Notes: generated from the sequence alone by a model not told the origin. Shown: positions 35,140-44,313, counted from the first letter of the stretch. The stretch: DNA of 64,000 bases from Nitrobium sp046350935 (GCA_046350935.1 JAXLZK010000019.1:10142-74141); one strand, 5' to 3'. Numbers and translations: made by a program.

Positions 35140-35955
35140 ATGGACATTCCGCGTGCATCCGAGTTCCTCACCACTGCAGTCAGTGCGGCGCGGCGTGCGG
35201 GAGATATCATTCTTGAGAACCTCGGGAAAGTCACGAAGGAGGATATCGGCCTCAAGCAGGCGTCCGACTTCGTTACCCGGGTGGACAGGGAGGCGGAAGA
35301 GAGCATCATCGCGGAGATCAGGGAGAGATTTCCCGACCACCTCTTCTTTGCCGAGGAGTCCCTCAGGGAAAGCGGAGCAGGACAGTACCGCTGGATTATC
35401 GATCCCCTGGACGGCACAACCAACTTTATCCATACCTATCCTGTTTTCAGCGTTTCGATCGCCCTCGAATACAGGGGGGATATTATTGCCGGGGTAGTTT
35501 TCGACCCTCTGCGCGGTGAGCTTTTCAGTGCGGAGAAGGGGGCAGGAGCCTTTCTGAACGGGCGGACCCTTCGTGTCTCTGGGGTGGTTGATCCAAAGAA
35601 CAGCCTAGTCGCCACCGGATTCCCTTTCCGGCAAAAGGAGGTTCTTGACCGCTACCTCCTGCTCTTCAAGAACGTCCTGCTCGGGGTAAGTGACCTGCGG
35701 CGGGCAGGCTCCGCAGCCCTGGACCTCTCTTCTGTCGCCTCGGGACGGTGCGAGGCGTTCTTTGAAATCGGTCTGAGCCCATGGGATATAGCTGCCGGAA
35801 GCCTGCTTATCAAAGAGGCCGGGGGAGTGGTGACCGATTTCGGGGGAGGGGGCGACTACCTTCGGACCGGGAATGTCGTGGCCGGCAATCCGGCTCTCCA
35901 CCCGCTCCTTTTAGGGAGCGTGCAAGAGGTCTTCAGGGGGCAGATCGACAGGTAG
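35140..35955 (+). CDS. Inositol monophosphatase family protein (SuhB-like)
   Basis: The protein has 271 residues. The Mg-dependent sugar-phosphatase motifs are clear: FFAEESL (first metal Glu), WIIDPLDGTTNFIHTYPVFSVSIAL, and the C-terminal SPWDIAAGSLLIKEAGGVVTDFGG. It should hydrolyse inositol-1-phosphate or a related sugar phosphate (for example 3'-phosphoadenosine phosphate) in the cytoplasm. ATG 35140 has no ribosome-binding site and lies six nt after a -10 box, so translation is probably leaderless. Confidence 0.93.
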   Translation: MDIPRASEFLTTAVSAARRAGDIILENLGKVTKEDIGLKQASDFVTRVDREAEESIIAEIRERFPDHLFFAEESLRESGAGQYRWIIDPLDGTTNFIHTYPVFSVSIALEYRGDIIAGVVFDPLRGELFSAEKGAGAFLNGRTLRVSGVVDPKNSLVATGFPFRQKEVLDRYLLLFKNVLLGVSDLRRAGSAALDLSSVASGRCEAFFEIGLSPWDIAAGSLLIKEAGGVVTDFGGGGDYLRTGNVVAGNPALHPLLLGSVQEVFRGQIDR

Positions 35956-36003
35956 GGTTTCGGGAAGCCCTCGCGGGGCCGGTGCGCTCCTGCGATGCAG
36001 GTA

Positions 36004-36012
36004 TGGTACAAT
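36004..36012 (+). promoter_or_regulatory. Extended -10 promoter TGGTACAAT, six nt from the start codon
   Basis: TGG-TACAAT ends at 36012 and ATG 36019 follows after TACCCT. There is no Shine-Dalgarno. Confidence 0.6.
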
Positions 36013-36018
36013 TACCCT

Positions 36019-36531
36019 ATGGCGCTCCTGTGCCCCATAGAGAGGCTCCAAGAGAAGCACGAGCTGGTTATCTGCGACAGCGGGCCCTCCATGGAGGCGC
36101 ACAAGGAGCTGTTCCATTTCAACGATGAGGTCTACCTCATCTCCGAGGCGGATATCGTCGAGGCTGTTGAGGGGATTGTCACCGCTTTCAATACCGCTCT
36201 TGCCGAGCATCCTGCCCGGATGCATCTGGTGCTCGGGTGGGAGAGCCTCCTCAAGACCTCCCTCTGGAAACCCTCCCGGCCTCTCACCGGAGACGCCTTT
36301 ACGCTTCTGCGCGCCGCGGGAGCCGCCTCCCAGGAGTTGCAGCCCTTCAAGACCGCGGATATCGGCGACCTTTTCCCCTGGCTCTACTACGGGAAACGGT
36401 TCGATATTCTCAGAAGATTGTGCCACGCTGCTAAAAAGCGGGTGGAAGGGCATCTGAAGGACCACTCCATCCGCGTCGATTGCCATCTTTTTGCTGAAGA
36501 GACCGGCAGAATCGTTGCAAGCAGCCTCTGA
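36019..36531 (+). CDS. Hypothetical cytoplasmic protein
   Basis: The protein has 170 residues beginning MALLCPIERLQEKHELVICD. It is mixed alpha/beta with no signal peptide or membrane segment. Visible segments are EVYLISEADIVEAVEGIVTAFN, MHLVLGWESLL and FPWLYYGKRFDILRRLCHAAKKRVEGHL. I do not recognise a family. ATG 36019 is supported by the promoter six nt upstream; a GTG at 35995 would lie before that promoter and is unlikely. It converges with hemH. Confidence 0.75.
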   Translation: MALLCPIERLQEKHELVICDSGPSMEAHKELFHFNDEVYLISEADIVEAVEGIVTAFNTALAEHPARMHLVLGWESLLKTSLWKPSRPLTGDAFTLLRAAGAASQELQPFKTADIGDLFPWLYYGKRFDILRRLCHAAKKRVEGHLKDHSIRVDCHLFAEETGRIVASSL

Positions 36532-36589
36532 AAGAACTGCTGACCTCCGGGGGAGGGAGACGGGGTGAATGCGAAATCGCGGACGCGGT

Positions 36590-37579
36590 TTACCGCGCCC
36601 AGCCTGCCTCGTTCATCTCTTGTAATGCAATGTCCGCAAGGGCCTCAATAAACGTGCGGGAGGTATTGAGGGATTCGGCTCTTTCGAGGCGCATGCCGAG
36701 GCCCTGGGCCAACTCCTTGTACAGAATGTCGATTTCGTAAAGGGTCTCGATATGGTCCGAAACGAAGCTGACGGGTACGACCAGAAGAGTGCGCACTCCC
36801 TTTTCCGCGAGGGTATGGAGCATGTGCTCGGTGGTCGGTTCGAGCCACTTTACCGGTCCGGTCTTGCTTTGATAGGAGAGATGCCACTCGCCGCCGATTT
36901 TTTTCATGACTTCGGAAATCGTCCCCCGTATCTCTCTGTCGTAGGGGTCACCGGCATCGATGAACCGTTGCGGAAGGCTATGGGCGCTGAAGAGAATGGC
37001 CGGCCTCTCTGAGAAGCGGGAGATCCCCTGCCGGATACTCTCCGCTACTGCCTCGATATAACCGGGGTGGTCGAACCACGAGGAGACGCAGCGGTACTCC
37101 ATGGGGTAGCGCACTAGTGCCTCCCTGAAGCTTTTGACCGAGGACCCGGTGGTCGCCACTGAGTAGTGGGGATAGAGGCTGAGGGCCAGAACCCTCCCGA
37201 CGCCCTCCTGCCGCATCTGCGCTACGGTGTCTTCGATAAAGGGACGCCAGTACCGCATGCCGGTATACACCCGGAAAGGGGCAAGAGCGCCGGCGGGAGC
37301 GGTATCCGTTCCTGCAAAACCCCTCCTGTTCAGCGTATCTTCCAGTGCCTTCGCCTGTGCGAAGGTGATGGCGGGAAGGGGGGATTTGCCGCCGATGCGC
37401 GCATAGGCCTCCTTCACCTTCTGCAAGCGCATGCGTACAATGAGGGAGGCGAGGGGCTTTTGGAGAAGAGGAGGACCGAGTCTGATAATGTCCCTGTCGG
37501 AAAAAAGATTATACAGGAACGGCCGCACTGCATCAAGGGAATCAGGGCCGCCCAGATTGAGAAGGATTATGCCGGTCAC
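36590..37579 (-). CDS. hemH: Ferrochelatase
   Basis: The protein has 329 residues starting from GTG 37579 (TGIILLNLGGPDSLDAVRPFLYNLF). Ferrochelatase landmarks are ALSLYPHYSVATTGSS, the active-site His in ILFSAHSLPQRFIDAGDPY, WLEPTTEHMLHTLAEKG and VVPVSFVSDHIETLYEIDI with the metal-binding His-Glu. It inserts ferrous iron into porphyrin (proto- or coproporphyrin) for heme synthesis. It lies 33 nt after a small Cys-rich protein gene on the same strand. The GTG has no Shine-Dalgarno; a TATTCT box seven nt upstream could give a leaderless internal transcript. Confidence 0.93.
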   Translation of the reverse strand: MTGIILLNLGGPDSLDAVRPFLYNLFSDRDIIRLGPPLLQKPLASLIVRMRLQKVKEAYARIGGKSPLPAITFAQAKALEDTLNRRGFAGTDTAPAGALAPFRVYTGMRYWRPFIEDTVAQMRQEGVGRVLALSLYPHYSVATTGSSVKSFREALVRYPMEYRCVSSWFDHPGYIEAVAESIRQGISRFSERPAILFSAHSLPQRFIDAGDPYDREIRGTISEVMKKIGGEWHLSYQSKTGPVKWLEPTTEHMLHTLAEKGVRTLLVVPVSFVSDHIETLYEIDILYKELAQGLGMRLERAESLNTSRTFIEALADIALQEMNEAGWAR

Positions 37580-37612
37580 GAAGTAAAGAATACCGGATGC
37601 AGGGAGAAGGAA

Positions 37613-37861
37613 TCAAGACCCTTGCTCGTGCAGTTTCCTAACAAGCCTCTCGTATTTTTCCGCGCCGACACATTCCTTGGCTGCAGGGCACCACAAAAGA
37701 CACGAAGGAGCCATATCTCGTGTAATGGTCTTTCCGCACCCCTTGCATATGGTGTCCGGTTCGTCCGTCCATATCTCATTCTTGTGCGTGCAGAAGGCGC
37801 ACAGAAGCTCTTCCGGGTACGGGTTTCTTATTTCTCTGCTTCCGGGACAACTTTCTTTCAT
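37613..37861 (-). CDS. Small Cys-rich zinc-ribbon-like protein
   Basis: The protein has 82 residues with eight cysteines after the N-terminus: LLCAFCTHKNEIW, ICKGCGKTI and SCLLWCPAAKECVG. The two CxxC knuckles look like a zinc ribbon, and the SC-x3-WCPAAKEC segment could be a second metal or cluster site. It precedes hemH on the same strand by 33 nt, which hints at a heme- or iron-related role, but this is context only. ATG 37861 lies seven nt after a TGCTACACT promoter and has no ribosome-binding site. Confidence 0.75.
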   Translation of the reverse strand: MKESCPGSREIRNPYPEELLCAFCTHKNEIWTDEPDTICKGCGKTITRDMAPSCLLWCPAAKECVGAEKYERLVRKLHEQGS

Positions 37862-37868
37862 AATTGAT

Positions 37869-37877
37869 AGTGTAGCA
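37869..37877 (-). promoter_or_regulatory. Extended -10 promoter TGCTACACT, seven nt from the start codon
   Basis: On the minus strand TGC-TACACT is followed by ATCAATT and ATG (37861). This predicts a leaderless mRNA for the Cys-rich protein and hemH. Confidence 0.55.
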
Positions 37878-38125
37878 GAAGGGGGCCTTCATAAGTATGA
37901 GACAAATCATACCCCTGCGGTCCGCAGCAGCACCCCTCTTGTTCCACGGGGAACACAAAGGGACAGGTAAAGAGTAGGATAGTGGCAGAGGAAAACTATT
38001 TGTATTTATTGCCTTGTTGTCTCTCTTTCCCTGTTTCTAGGCGAATGAAAAGTGAGGGTGCAGAGGAGCCCTCAGAACAGGCACTCTCAGGCAGGGTGCT
38101 GGAGGCACTCTCTTTCTCTATGAGG

Positions 38126-38334
38126 GAAGGGAGGTCGTAACTCCCCCTCACCCCCTCTTACCCTACGAGGGGGAAAATACAGGGTGTCCTCTTTACGGGA
38201 GTAGGGGGAACAGAAGGTCTCTCCTCACGGAAGGAAGGGGAATGCAGTTCCCTCCCCTTAGAGTAAGGGGAGGCGAGGAGGGGTTACTGTCTTTCTCCCT
38301 TTCCTTGTCTTTCCATTGCTTTTTCCTGTCTCAC
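38126..38334. repeat. ~209-bp dispersed repeat, inverted copy of 18628-18864
   Basis: It runs from GGGAGGTCGTAACTCCCC to TTTTCCTGTCTCAC and matches the reverse complement of the copy near 18.6 kb almost base for base, except for a block deleted here. It contains GGGGAAAATACAGGGTGTCC and GGGGAATGCAGTTCCCTCCCC palindromic units. Confidence 0.8.
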
Positions 38335-38405
38335 CCTGCATTTCTCTCTTCCTGCCTATGTGATCAGAATCCATCACTGCGGAGAGAGCCGGGGTCACTC
38401 TAAAT

Positions 38406-38518
38406 CGTCACCCCGGCAGATTCCGGACCGGGCCGGGAGAAAAGCCGGGTCCAGTTCTTTTAGGAGAAAGACTGGATCCCGGATCAGAGGATCTATCGGG
38501 ATGATGGCGGGATGACGG
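38406..38518. repeat. Dispersed palindromic repeat, CGTCACCCCGG...GATGACGG type
   Basis: It starts CGTCACCCCGGCAGATTCC, carries GGGTCCAGTTC and GACTGGATCCCGG blocks, and ends GGGATGACGG. It is related to the element at 1581-1713. Confidence 0.6.
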
Positions 38519-39015
38519 CGAGGGGAAGCAGAGGGCATGTTAGGTTAATGGCGGGATGGTTGCAGGGCGATGCCGGGGAGGAGAGAGGGACTCTGACTCC
38601 TTCCTGACTGTCCGCTGCCCAATGTATATATCCTTATTTTCAACATCCTCTGTTTTGTTTGCCATTGGTGGACAGGGGGGATATACTTTTATCAAAGAAA
38701 CGTGAAGAGGCTGTGCGTTCCGCTGTTTTCTGCAGAAACGATAGCCACTTTCCGGCTTCCCTTCACCTCTCTCCTCTCTCCTCTCCGTGCCGCTCCTGCT
38801 CTCACCGGGTCCGGGCAGTTTTTTCTCGGCAGTCCTTTTTTTCGATAGGAGGTCAGGTTGTCGGGGCAAACGAAGAAAGCGTTTGCAACGCTTTGGGGGC
38901 AACCCCTCCATGCAGGTGTTCAGGCGGAAAACAGGGGAGCTCCGCATTCCTCACGGGTAATGCAGAGCTTGGCAGCAGGGAGAAAGCAATTAAGCAAAGA
39001 AAGGGAGGGTGCGCG

Positions 39016-40239
39016 ATGAAGGCAGTCGTATTCCATGCTGTAGGAGATATCAGGTTGGAGAACATGCCAGACCCGAAAATTCAGTCGCCGAACGATGCAA
39101 TTGTACGGATCACTGCGAGCGCCATATGCGGGACAGACCTGCACATGGTGCGCGGCACCGTATCGGGAATGGAGCCCGGTACTATTCTCGGACACGAGGG
39201 AGTGGGAGTTATACAGGAAAAGGGGCGGCAGGTACGGAATTTCCTGGAGGGAGACCGTGTCGTGATCGCCAGTACCATAGCGTGTGGGTACTGCTCCTAT
39301 TGCAGGGCCGGATACTTCTCGCAATGCGACAACGCGAATCCGCACGGCTCACGGGCAGGAACGGCCTTTTTCGGCGGGCCGAAGTCATCAGGGCCTTTCC
39401 ACGGTCTGCAGGCGGAGAGGGCGAGGGTTCCCTATGCGAATGTCGGATTGGTTAAAGTGCCCGACGAGGTGACAGGCGACCAGGCGATTCTCCTTTCGGA
39501 TATCTTTCCGACTGGATACTTCGGCGCCGATCTGGCTGAAATAAAGTCGGGGAACACCGTTGCTGTTTTCGGGTGCGGACCGGTGGGGCAGTTTGCCATT
39601 TTAAGCGCCTTCCTGATGGATGCGGGGAGGGTTATCGCCGTGGACCGCATACCCTCGCGCCTCGACATGGCGCAGTCGCAAGGGGCGGAAGGGATCAATT
39701 TCGAGCAGGATGACCCTGTCGAGGCTATTCTGAGTCTTACGGGCGGCATCGGGGTCGATAGAGTAATCGATGCGGTGGGAGTGGATGCGGTGCACGCGGA
39801 AAAGGGTCCCGCCGCACAGAAAGCAGAGCAGATGAAGGAGCAGTTCCGGCAGGAGGTGCAAAAAGTCGCTCCGAAGACCAATCCGCAAGGGAGCTCGTGG
39901 GTGCCCGGAGATGCCCCATCCCAAGCCCTCTTGTGGGCTGTCGGGGCAGTGGCAAAGGCAGGCACTCTCTCCATAATCGGCGTCTATCCTGAAACCATGC
40001 AGTTTTTCCCCTTTGGAAAAGCAATGTCCAAGAGCCTCACCATAAAGGGAGGAAATTGCCCGCATCGGAAATACATCCCCCTCTTGCTTAAGCTGGTAAA
40101 GAGCGGGGCAGTGGATCCGGAAAAGGTGCTCTCGAATATTGAACCCCTCACTTCGGTTATCAATGCCTATAAGTCCTTTGATGAGCGGCAGCCGGGCTGG
40201 ATGAAGGTGGAGCTTGTTCCCGAGGAGATTCTCGTATAG
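39016..40239 (+). CDS. Zinc-dependent alcohol dehydrogenase (glutathione-independent formaldehyde-dehydrogenase-like)
   Basis: The protein has 407 residues of the medium-chain dehydrogenase family. The catalytic zinc site is SAICGTDLHMVRG with GHEGVGV. The structural zinc loop is CGYCSYCRAGYFSQC (four Cys). The Rossmann motif VAVFGCGPVGQFAI has an NAD-type acidic residue after strand 2 (VIAVDRIPSR). A C-terminal insertion (about 262-310, KAEQMKEQFRQEVQKVAP) is typical of the long FdhA-like subgroup, so aldehyde or alcohol oxidation is likely. The Shine-Dalgarno GGGAGGGT supports ATG 39016. Confidence 0.9.
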   Translation: MKAVVFHAVGDIRLENMPDPKIQSPNDAIVRITASAICGTDLHMVRGTVSGMEPGTILGHEGVGVIQEKGRQVRNFLEGDRVVIASTIACGYCSYCRAGYFSQCDNANPHGSRAGTAFFGGPKSSGPFHGLQAERARVPYANVGLVKVPDEVTGDQAILLSDIFPTGYFGADLAEIKSGNTVAVFGCGPVGQFAILSAFLMDAGRVIAVDRIPSRLDMAQSQGAEGINFEQDDPVEAILSLTGGIGVDRVIDAVGVDAVHAEKGPAAQKAEQMKEQFRQEVQKVAPKTNPQGSSWVPGDAPSQALLWAVGAVAKAGTLSIIGVYPETMQFFPFGKAMSKSLTIKGGNCPHRKYIPLLLKLVKSGAVDPEKVLSNIEPLTSVINAYKSFDERQPGWMKVELVPEEILV

Positions 40240-40469
40240 GGGAACCGTAACGAAACAAAGAGAAGAGAGAACAAGCAGAGAGAGGCGGAGGTGAAGCAGA
40301 AAAAGGCAGGGTAATGATACGGCAGAGGGGCAGGAGATCGCCCCTCCTTCTTTCTCTGCCTTGTCTTTCTCTGTCTTGCCCTGCTGCTGTCTTCTCCTGC
40401 CTTAGTTGCCTCTCTCCGCCATCGGGCGTTCCCCGTGGAACACTTCCGCAGGAACGGGTGTTTTGTTTT

Positions 40470-40491
40470 CAGGGTGTGTCTGCACACCCTG
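40470..40491. repeat. Palindrome CAGGGTGTG-TCTG-CACACCCTG
   Basis: A 9-bp perfect stem with a TCTG loop lies five nt beyond the acetyltransferase stop on the minus strand. The sequence belongs to the same family as the elements at 15526 and 28338. It may serve as a terminator hairpin. The preceding 40240-40469 holds nothing else I can identify. Confidence 0.55.
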
Positions 40492-40495
40492 GCGT

Positions 40496-40963
40496 TCAGG
40501 CGAGGCGCAATTCCATATAAAAGGCCCCCGCGATGGGTGTGGGATCATAGGGCTCGATTTCAGTGAACCCGAGGGAGTGATAGAGGGGGATCGCCTCCTT
40601 CATCGAGGGAAGGGTGTTGAGGCGGATGCGGCGATAATGCAGCCGCCGGGCGTCTTCAACAGCGGAAAGGACGAGGGCCTTGCCGATGCCTTTGCCCCGG
40701 AATGCAGGACGCACATAGAGCCTTTTCATTTCACAGGCGTCCTTGTCCAGCCTTTTCAATGCAACGCATCCGGCCACTCCGTTTTCATGACGGGCCACGA
40801 GCAAAGCGCCTCCGGGGGAAGCGTAGTCACCGGGGAGGGCGGCTATCTCGATCTCAAGGTTTTTGAAGCAGGGATTGCATCCCAGAGCGGCAGCATATTC
40901 CCGGAAGAGTTCCTTTACCTCTGCCAGGACCTCTCCCTTCTCTGCGGGTACGATGGCGACCAT
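40496..40963 (-). CDS. GNAT-family N-acetyltransferase
   Basis: The protein has 155 residues from ATG 40963 (MVAIVPAEKGEVLAEVKELFREYAA). The acetyl-CoA-binding motif A is MKRLYVRPAFRGKGIGKALVLSAVEDA (R-x2-G-x-G/A), and the C-terminal motif is RLNTLPSMKEAIPLYHSLGF. The N-terminal ELFREYAAALG is typical of small-molecule or amino-acid acetyltransferases. The substrate is unknown. The frame opens upstream, but only this ATG has a G-rich ribosome-binding site. Confidence 0.9.
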   Translation of the reverse strand: MVAIVPAEKGEVLAEVKELFREYAAALGCNPCFKNLEIEIAALPGDYASPGGALLVARHENGVAGCVALKRLDKDACEMKRLYVRPAFRGKGIGKALVLSAVEDARRLHYRRIRLNTLPSMKEAIPLYHSLGFTEIEPYDPTPIAGAFYMELRLA

Positions 40964-41199
40964 AAGCGTTTGCCCCCTGTGCAGGTACAGTGTAGGATAC
41001 GAAACAACAAAGCAAAAATGGCGGACCTTCTCCGTTTCGGTCCGCTTTTTTTGCTTTCCGCACTCCGGACCCTTTGGCCGCGGGGCATGGGAAGCCGGAG
41101 AGTCCTGCAAAGAAAGACGGTGCAAGCACGACCAGAAGGTAGTGTATATGGTAACATATCTGACAATAGATTTTTCCCCTTTAGGAACTCGGGATAGTG

Positions 41200-43359
41200 A
41201 TGGATTTGCTCGCGCTCGATACACTGCTTTTTTTTGCCGTCAACCACGGCACTTCCCATCCCTTTCTGGACAGTATCATGCCTGTCCTCACAGGGCGGGG
41301 AGTCCTTTTGCTGTTCCTCTATCCACTTGGGCTCTTGTGGAAGGGGTACGAGGAAAAAAGAGTGCACGGCACCACCTCACTCATCGAAGCGGTTTTCAGG
41401 GCGCTCCTGACGGCCTTTCTCGCTTTTCTCGTTACCGACTGGGTTTCGAATGAACTGAAGAATTTCTTTTTGAGAGTCCGTCCCTGCAACGCCCTGGAGG
41501 GAGTAAAAGTGCTGGTGGGATGCACCCGGTCAGGCTCCATGCCCTCCAATCACGCCTCCGGTGCTTTCGCAGAAGCAGTCGCTCTCTATTGTTGTACCCG
41601 GAGGCATGTCTCGTGGAAAGCGGGAGCGTATCCTTTTGCCGTTGCCGCCCTTATTGCCTATTCACGCATCTATGTCGGCGTCCATTACCCCTCCGATATC
41701 CTGGTGGGGAGCCTGGTGGGTGCGGTCGTTTCCCTGGTCATGGTTGCCCTCTTTCGCCAAGCACGGAGCGCATACAGAACAAGGCCTGCAACGGTGGTTC
41801 TTTTTGCCGGGCTCGCGGCCCTGAGCCTGTTTCGTATCTACTATATCCTGCACGGACCCCTGGACCTCAGCCCGGACGAAGCCCACTATTGGGAGTGGTC
41901 GCGACGGCTCGACCTCAGTTATTATTCGAAGGGCCCCATGATCTCCTATCTGATCTTCCTGGGGACCTCGCTCTTAGGGGATACCGTCTTTGGGATACGC
42001 ATCATGGCGGTGCTCTTCTCGGTGGCGAGCAGTCTCCTCCTGTTCAGGCTCGTCACTCTCCTCTACGGAGGAAGGGAGAGGGGGCCTGCGCACGGCGTTC
42101 CACCTGAAACGTTCGCGGGGTGCGCCGCGGCACTCCTGCTGCAATTCGTTCCCCTCTTTGCGCCGTTCGGAGTGATTTTCAGTATCGACTCCCCCTTCAT
42201 TTTCTTCTGGATCCTGTCGCTCCTCCTGTTCTGGGTGGCGGTGGAAAAGGGGAGCGGCACTTCTCCCTACCTCCCCTGGATACTCCTCGGCATCGCCGTG
42301 GGGCTTGGACTTCTGACGAAGTATACCATGGCGTTTTTCTATGTATCGGGGTTCCTTTTTCTTCTCATTTCGGACAGGCGCTTCCTGCTGAAAACGGGGA
42401 AGCCCTACTGTGCGCTTCTTGCGAGTCTGCTTGTTTTCAGCCCCGCTATCATCTGGAACATGCAGCACGACTGGGTCACTATAAAGCACACGGCCGGGCA
42501 GGCCCATGTCGCAGCGGGCCTTGTCCTCTCTCCGGGAAGCTTTTTCGAGTTCCTGGGCTCCCAGGTAGGGGTGGTGACCCCCCTTCTTTTTCTCCTCATG
42601 TTCTATTCACTGTTCGCTCTGCGCTCCCGGGAGAGCGGACCGGTTTCTCCTTTTCTCCTCAGCTTCTCCCTGCCGATTCTCCTTTTCTTCCTGCTCAAGA
42701 GCGTTCAGGGCAAGGTGCAGGTCAACTGGGCGATGACCGGATACGTTACCGGATTGATCGCCTTCTCGCATTTTTATTTCGGGAGGAGCGCGGCTACGGA
42801 AAGCGGTGGGGGGAGGGGGAAAAAAATATTACTTTTCAGTACCTTATTCTTGGTTCTGCTTGTATTTTCCGTAAGCCATTATCCCTCCCTTCTGAAGATG
42901 CCGCCGAAAAAGGATCCCTCGTCCCGACTGCGCGGCTGGAGAGCGCTCGGAAAGGAGGTAACCCGGATGCATACGGACCTCTCCCGAAAAGGCCCCGTGC
43001 TCCTCTTCTCAGACAGCTATCAGGTGGCGAGCGAGCTGGCGTTCTACGTAGAGGGCCACCCGAGGACCTTCGCCCTCAACCTGGGCAGGCGTATGAACCA
43101 GTACGACCTGTGGCCCGATATGAATGCGGAAGCGCGCACTATCAGAAGGAGGGCCGGGACGTCCTCCGCTGACATGATGAACGGTATCTTTGTTACAATA
43201 GGCAGGAAGGAGCTCCCCCGGGAAGTGGCGGGGGCTTTCGACTCCTGTGAAATGAAAACAGTGGCCGTGACCGAAAGGGAGTATCTGCTGCGGGAGTATA
43301 CCCTTTTTGTCTGCTATAATTTCAGGAGCTTGGAGAGAGCAAAACCGGCAACGTTTTAG
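41200..43359 (+). CDS. PAP2 phosphatase fused to a PMT_2/GT39-type glycosyltransferase
   Basis: The protein has 719 residues and many membrane helices. Residues 1-190 are a PAP2 lipid phosphatase with K87-x6-RP (KNFFLRVRP), SNH (116-118) and SR-x3-GVHYPSD (155-166). Residues 200-720 are a GT-C glycosyltransferase of the ArnT/PMT_2 class, with the loop motif DLSPDEAHYWEW (222-233), repeated hydrophobic helices and a periplasmic tail. The PAP2 part could dephosphorylate a polyprenyl (di)phosphate, and the GT-C part could transfer sugar from a polyprenyl-phosphate donor. It is the first gene of a three-gene operon, nine nt before the GT2 gene. Confidence 0.88.
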   Translation: MDLLALDTLLFFAVNHGTSHPFLDSIMPVLTGRGVLLLFLYPLGLLWKGYEEKRVHGTTSLIEAVFRALLTAFLAFLVTDWVSNELKNFFLRVRPCNALEGVKVLVGCTRSGSMPSNHASGAFAEAVALYCCTRRHVSWKAGAYPFAVAALIAYSRIYVGVHYPSDILVGSLVGAVVSLVMVALFRQARSAYRTRPATVVLFAGLAALSLFRIYYILHGPLDLSPDEAHYWEWSRRLDLSYYSKGPMISYLIFLGTSLLGDTVFGIRIMAVLFSVASSLLLFRLVTLLYGGRERGPAHGVPPETFAGCAAALLLQFVPLFAPFGVIFSIDSPFIFFWILSLLLFWVAVEKGSGTSPYLPWILLGIAVGLGLLTKYTMAFFYVSGFLFLLISDRRFLLKTGKPYCALLASLLVFSPAIIWNMQHDWVTIKHTAGQAHVAAGLVLSPGSFFEFLGSQVGVVTPLLFLLMFYSLFALRSRESGPVSPFLLSFSLPILLFFLLKSVQGKVQVNWAMTGYVTGLIAFSHFYFGRSAATESGGGRGKKILLFSTLFLVLLVFSVSHYPSLLKMPPKKDPSSRLRGWRALGKEVTRMHTDLSRKGPVLLFSDSYQVASELAFYVEGHPRTFALNLGRRMNQYDLWPDMNAEARTIRRRAGTSSADMMNGIFVTIGRKELPREVAGAFDSCEMKTVAVTEREYLLREYTLFVCYNFRSLERAKPATF

Positions 43360-43368
43360 GGGAGGGGA

Positions 43369-44313
43369 ATGACGGTATCGATTGTAGTGCCTCTGTTTAA
43401 CGAGGAAGACAACGTAGAGACTCTCCACGCGAGGCTTACGGAGGTCCTGGACGGCAATGCGCTGGAGTACGAAATCATCTATGTTGATGACGGCAGCAAC
43501 GACAGAACATTGCAGCTCCTTGAAGAAATACAGAAGAAAAACAAGAAAATCCTTGTCCTCAGCCTGCGGAGAAACTTCGGACAGACTGCGGCTTTTGCCG
43601 CGGGGTTCGATTTTGCGCGGGGAGAGATCGTCGTTACCATGGATGGTGATCTCCAGAACGACCCTCAGGACATCCCGCGTCTCCTCGAGGTGATCAGGGA
43701 GTACGACCTGGTCAGCGGATGGAGGAAGAGGCGCAAGGACCCCTTTCTTACCAGACGGCTCCCCTCGATGATGGCAAACTGGCTCATCAGCAGGGTCACC
43801 GGGGTGCGGCTCCACGATTACGGATGCTCTCTGAAAGCGTACCGCCGGGACGTGGTGAAGAACCTCCGGCTTTACGGAGAGATGCACCGTTTTATTCCGG
43901 CGGTGGCGAGCTGGTACGGGGTCAGGATTGCCGAGATCGAGACCACCCATCACCCGAGGCTGCGAGGAAAATCGAAATACGGCATCTCCCGGACGCTCAA
44001 GGTGCTGCTGGACCTCGTCACCGTGAAGTTTCTCCAGAGCTTTTCCACGAAGCCGATGCAGTTTTTCGGCCCCATGGGGGTGCTTTTCGGCCTTGCGGGA
44101 TGCGGCATTTCCCTCTATCTCTCCGCGGAGAAGATACTGAAGGGAGTGCATATCGGCGGAAGACCCCTTCTGCTTCTGGGAGTGCTGCTGATTATCGTGG
44201 GAGTGCAGTTTGTGGGCATGGGGCTCCTGGGCGAGATGCTGGTGCGGGTCTACCACGAGAGCCAGAAAAAACCGATCTACGCAATCAAGAAAGTCATTGG
44301 CGCAGGCAGGTAG
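43369..44313 (+). CDS. Polyprenyl-phosphate glycosyltransferase, GT2 (DPM1/ArnC-like)
   Basis: The protein has 314 residues. The GT-A domain (1-225) shows SIVVPLFNEEDNVETL, IIYVDDGSNDRT, LRRNFGQTAAFAAGFD, the metal-binding VTMDGDLQNDP and HDYGCSLKAYRR. Two C-terminal membrane helices follow (about 232-300). It builds a polyprenyl-phosphate-linked sugar on the cytoplasmic face. Its products would feed the GT-C domain encoded just upstream. Confidence 0.93.
   Translation: MTVSIVVPLFNEEDNVETLHARLTEVLDGNALEYEIIYVDDGSNDRTLQLLEEIQKKNKKILVLSLRRNFGQTAAFAAGFDFARGEIVVTMDGDLQNDPQDIPRLLEVIREYDLVSGWRKRRKDPFLTRRLPSMMANWLISRVTGVRLHDYGCSLKAYRRDVVKNLRLYGEMHRFIPAVASWYGVRIAEIETTHHPRLRGKSKYGISRTLKVLLDLVTVKFLQSFSTKPMQFFGPMGVLFGLAGCGISLYLSAEKILKGVHIGGRPLLLLGVLLIIVGVQFVGMGLLGEMLVRVYHESQKKPIYAIKKVIGAGR

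Larger units (their letters stand above)
37878..39015. other. 1.1-kb stretch filled with dispersed repeats, no gene
   Basis: I find no supportable coding region. The stretch holds two dispersed repeats (38126-38334 and 38406-38518). Its 3' part (38640-39010) leads into the alcohol dehydrogenase gene and should contain its promoter. Open frames across it lack ribosome-binding sites and read into repeats. Confidence 0.6.

Noticed and set aside
38659..39015. N-terminal extension of the alcohol dehydrogenase open frame
   Set aside because: The strong Shine-Dalgarno and family alignment place the start at 39016. The upstream frame reads through repeat-like sequence.
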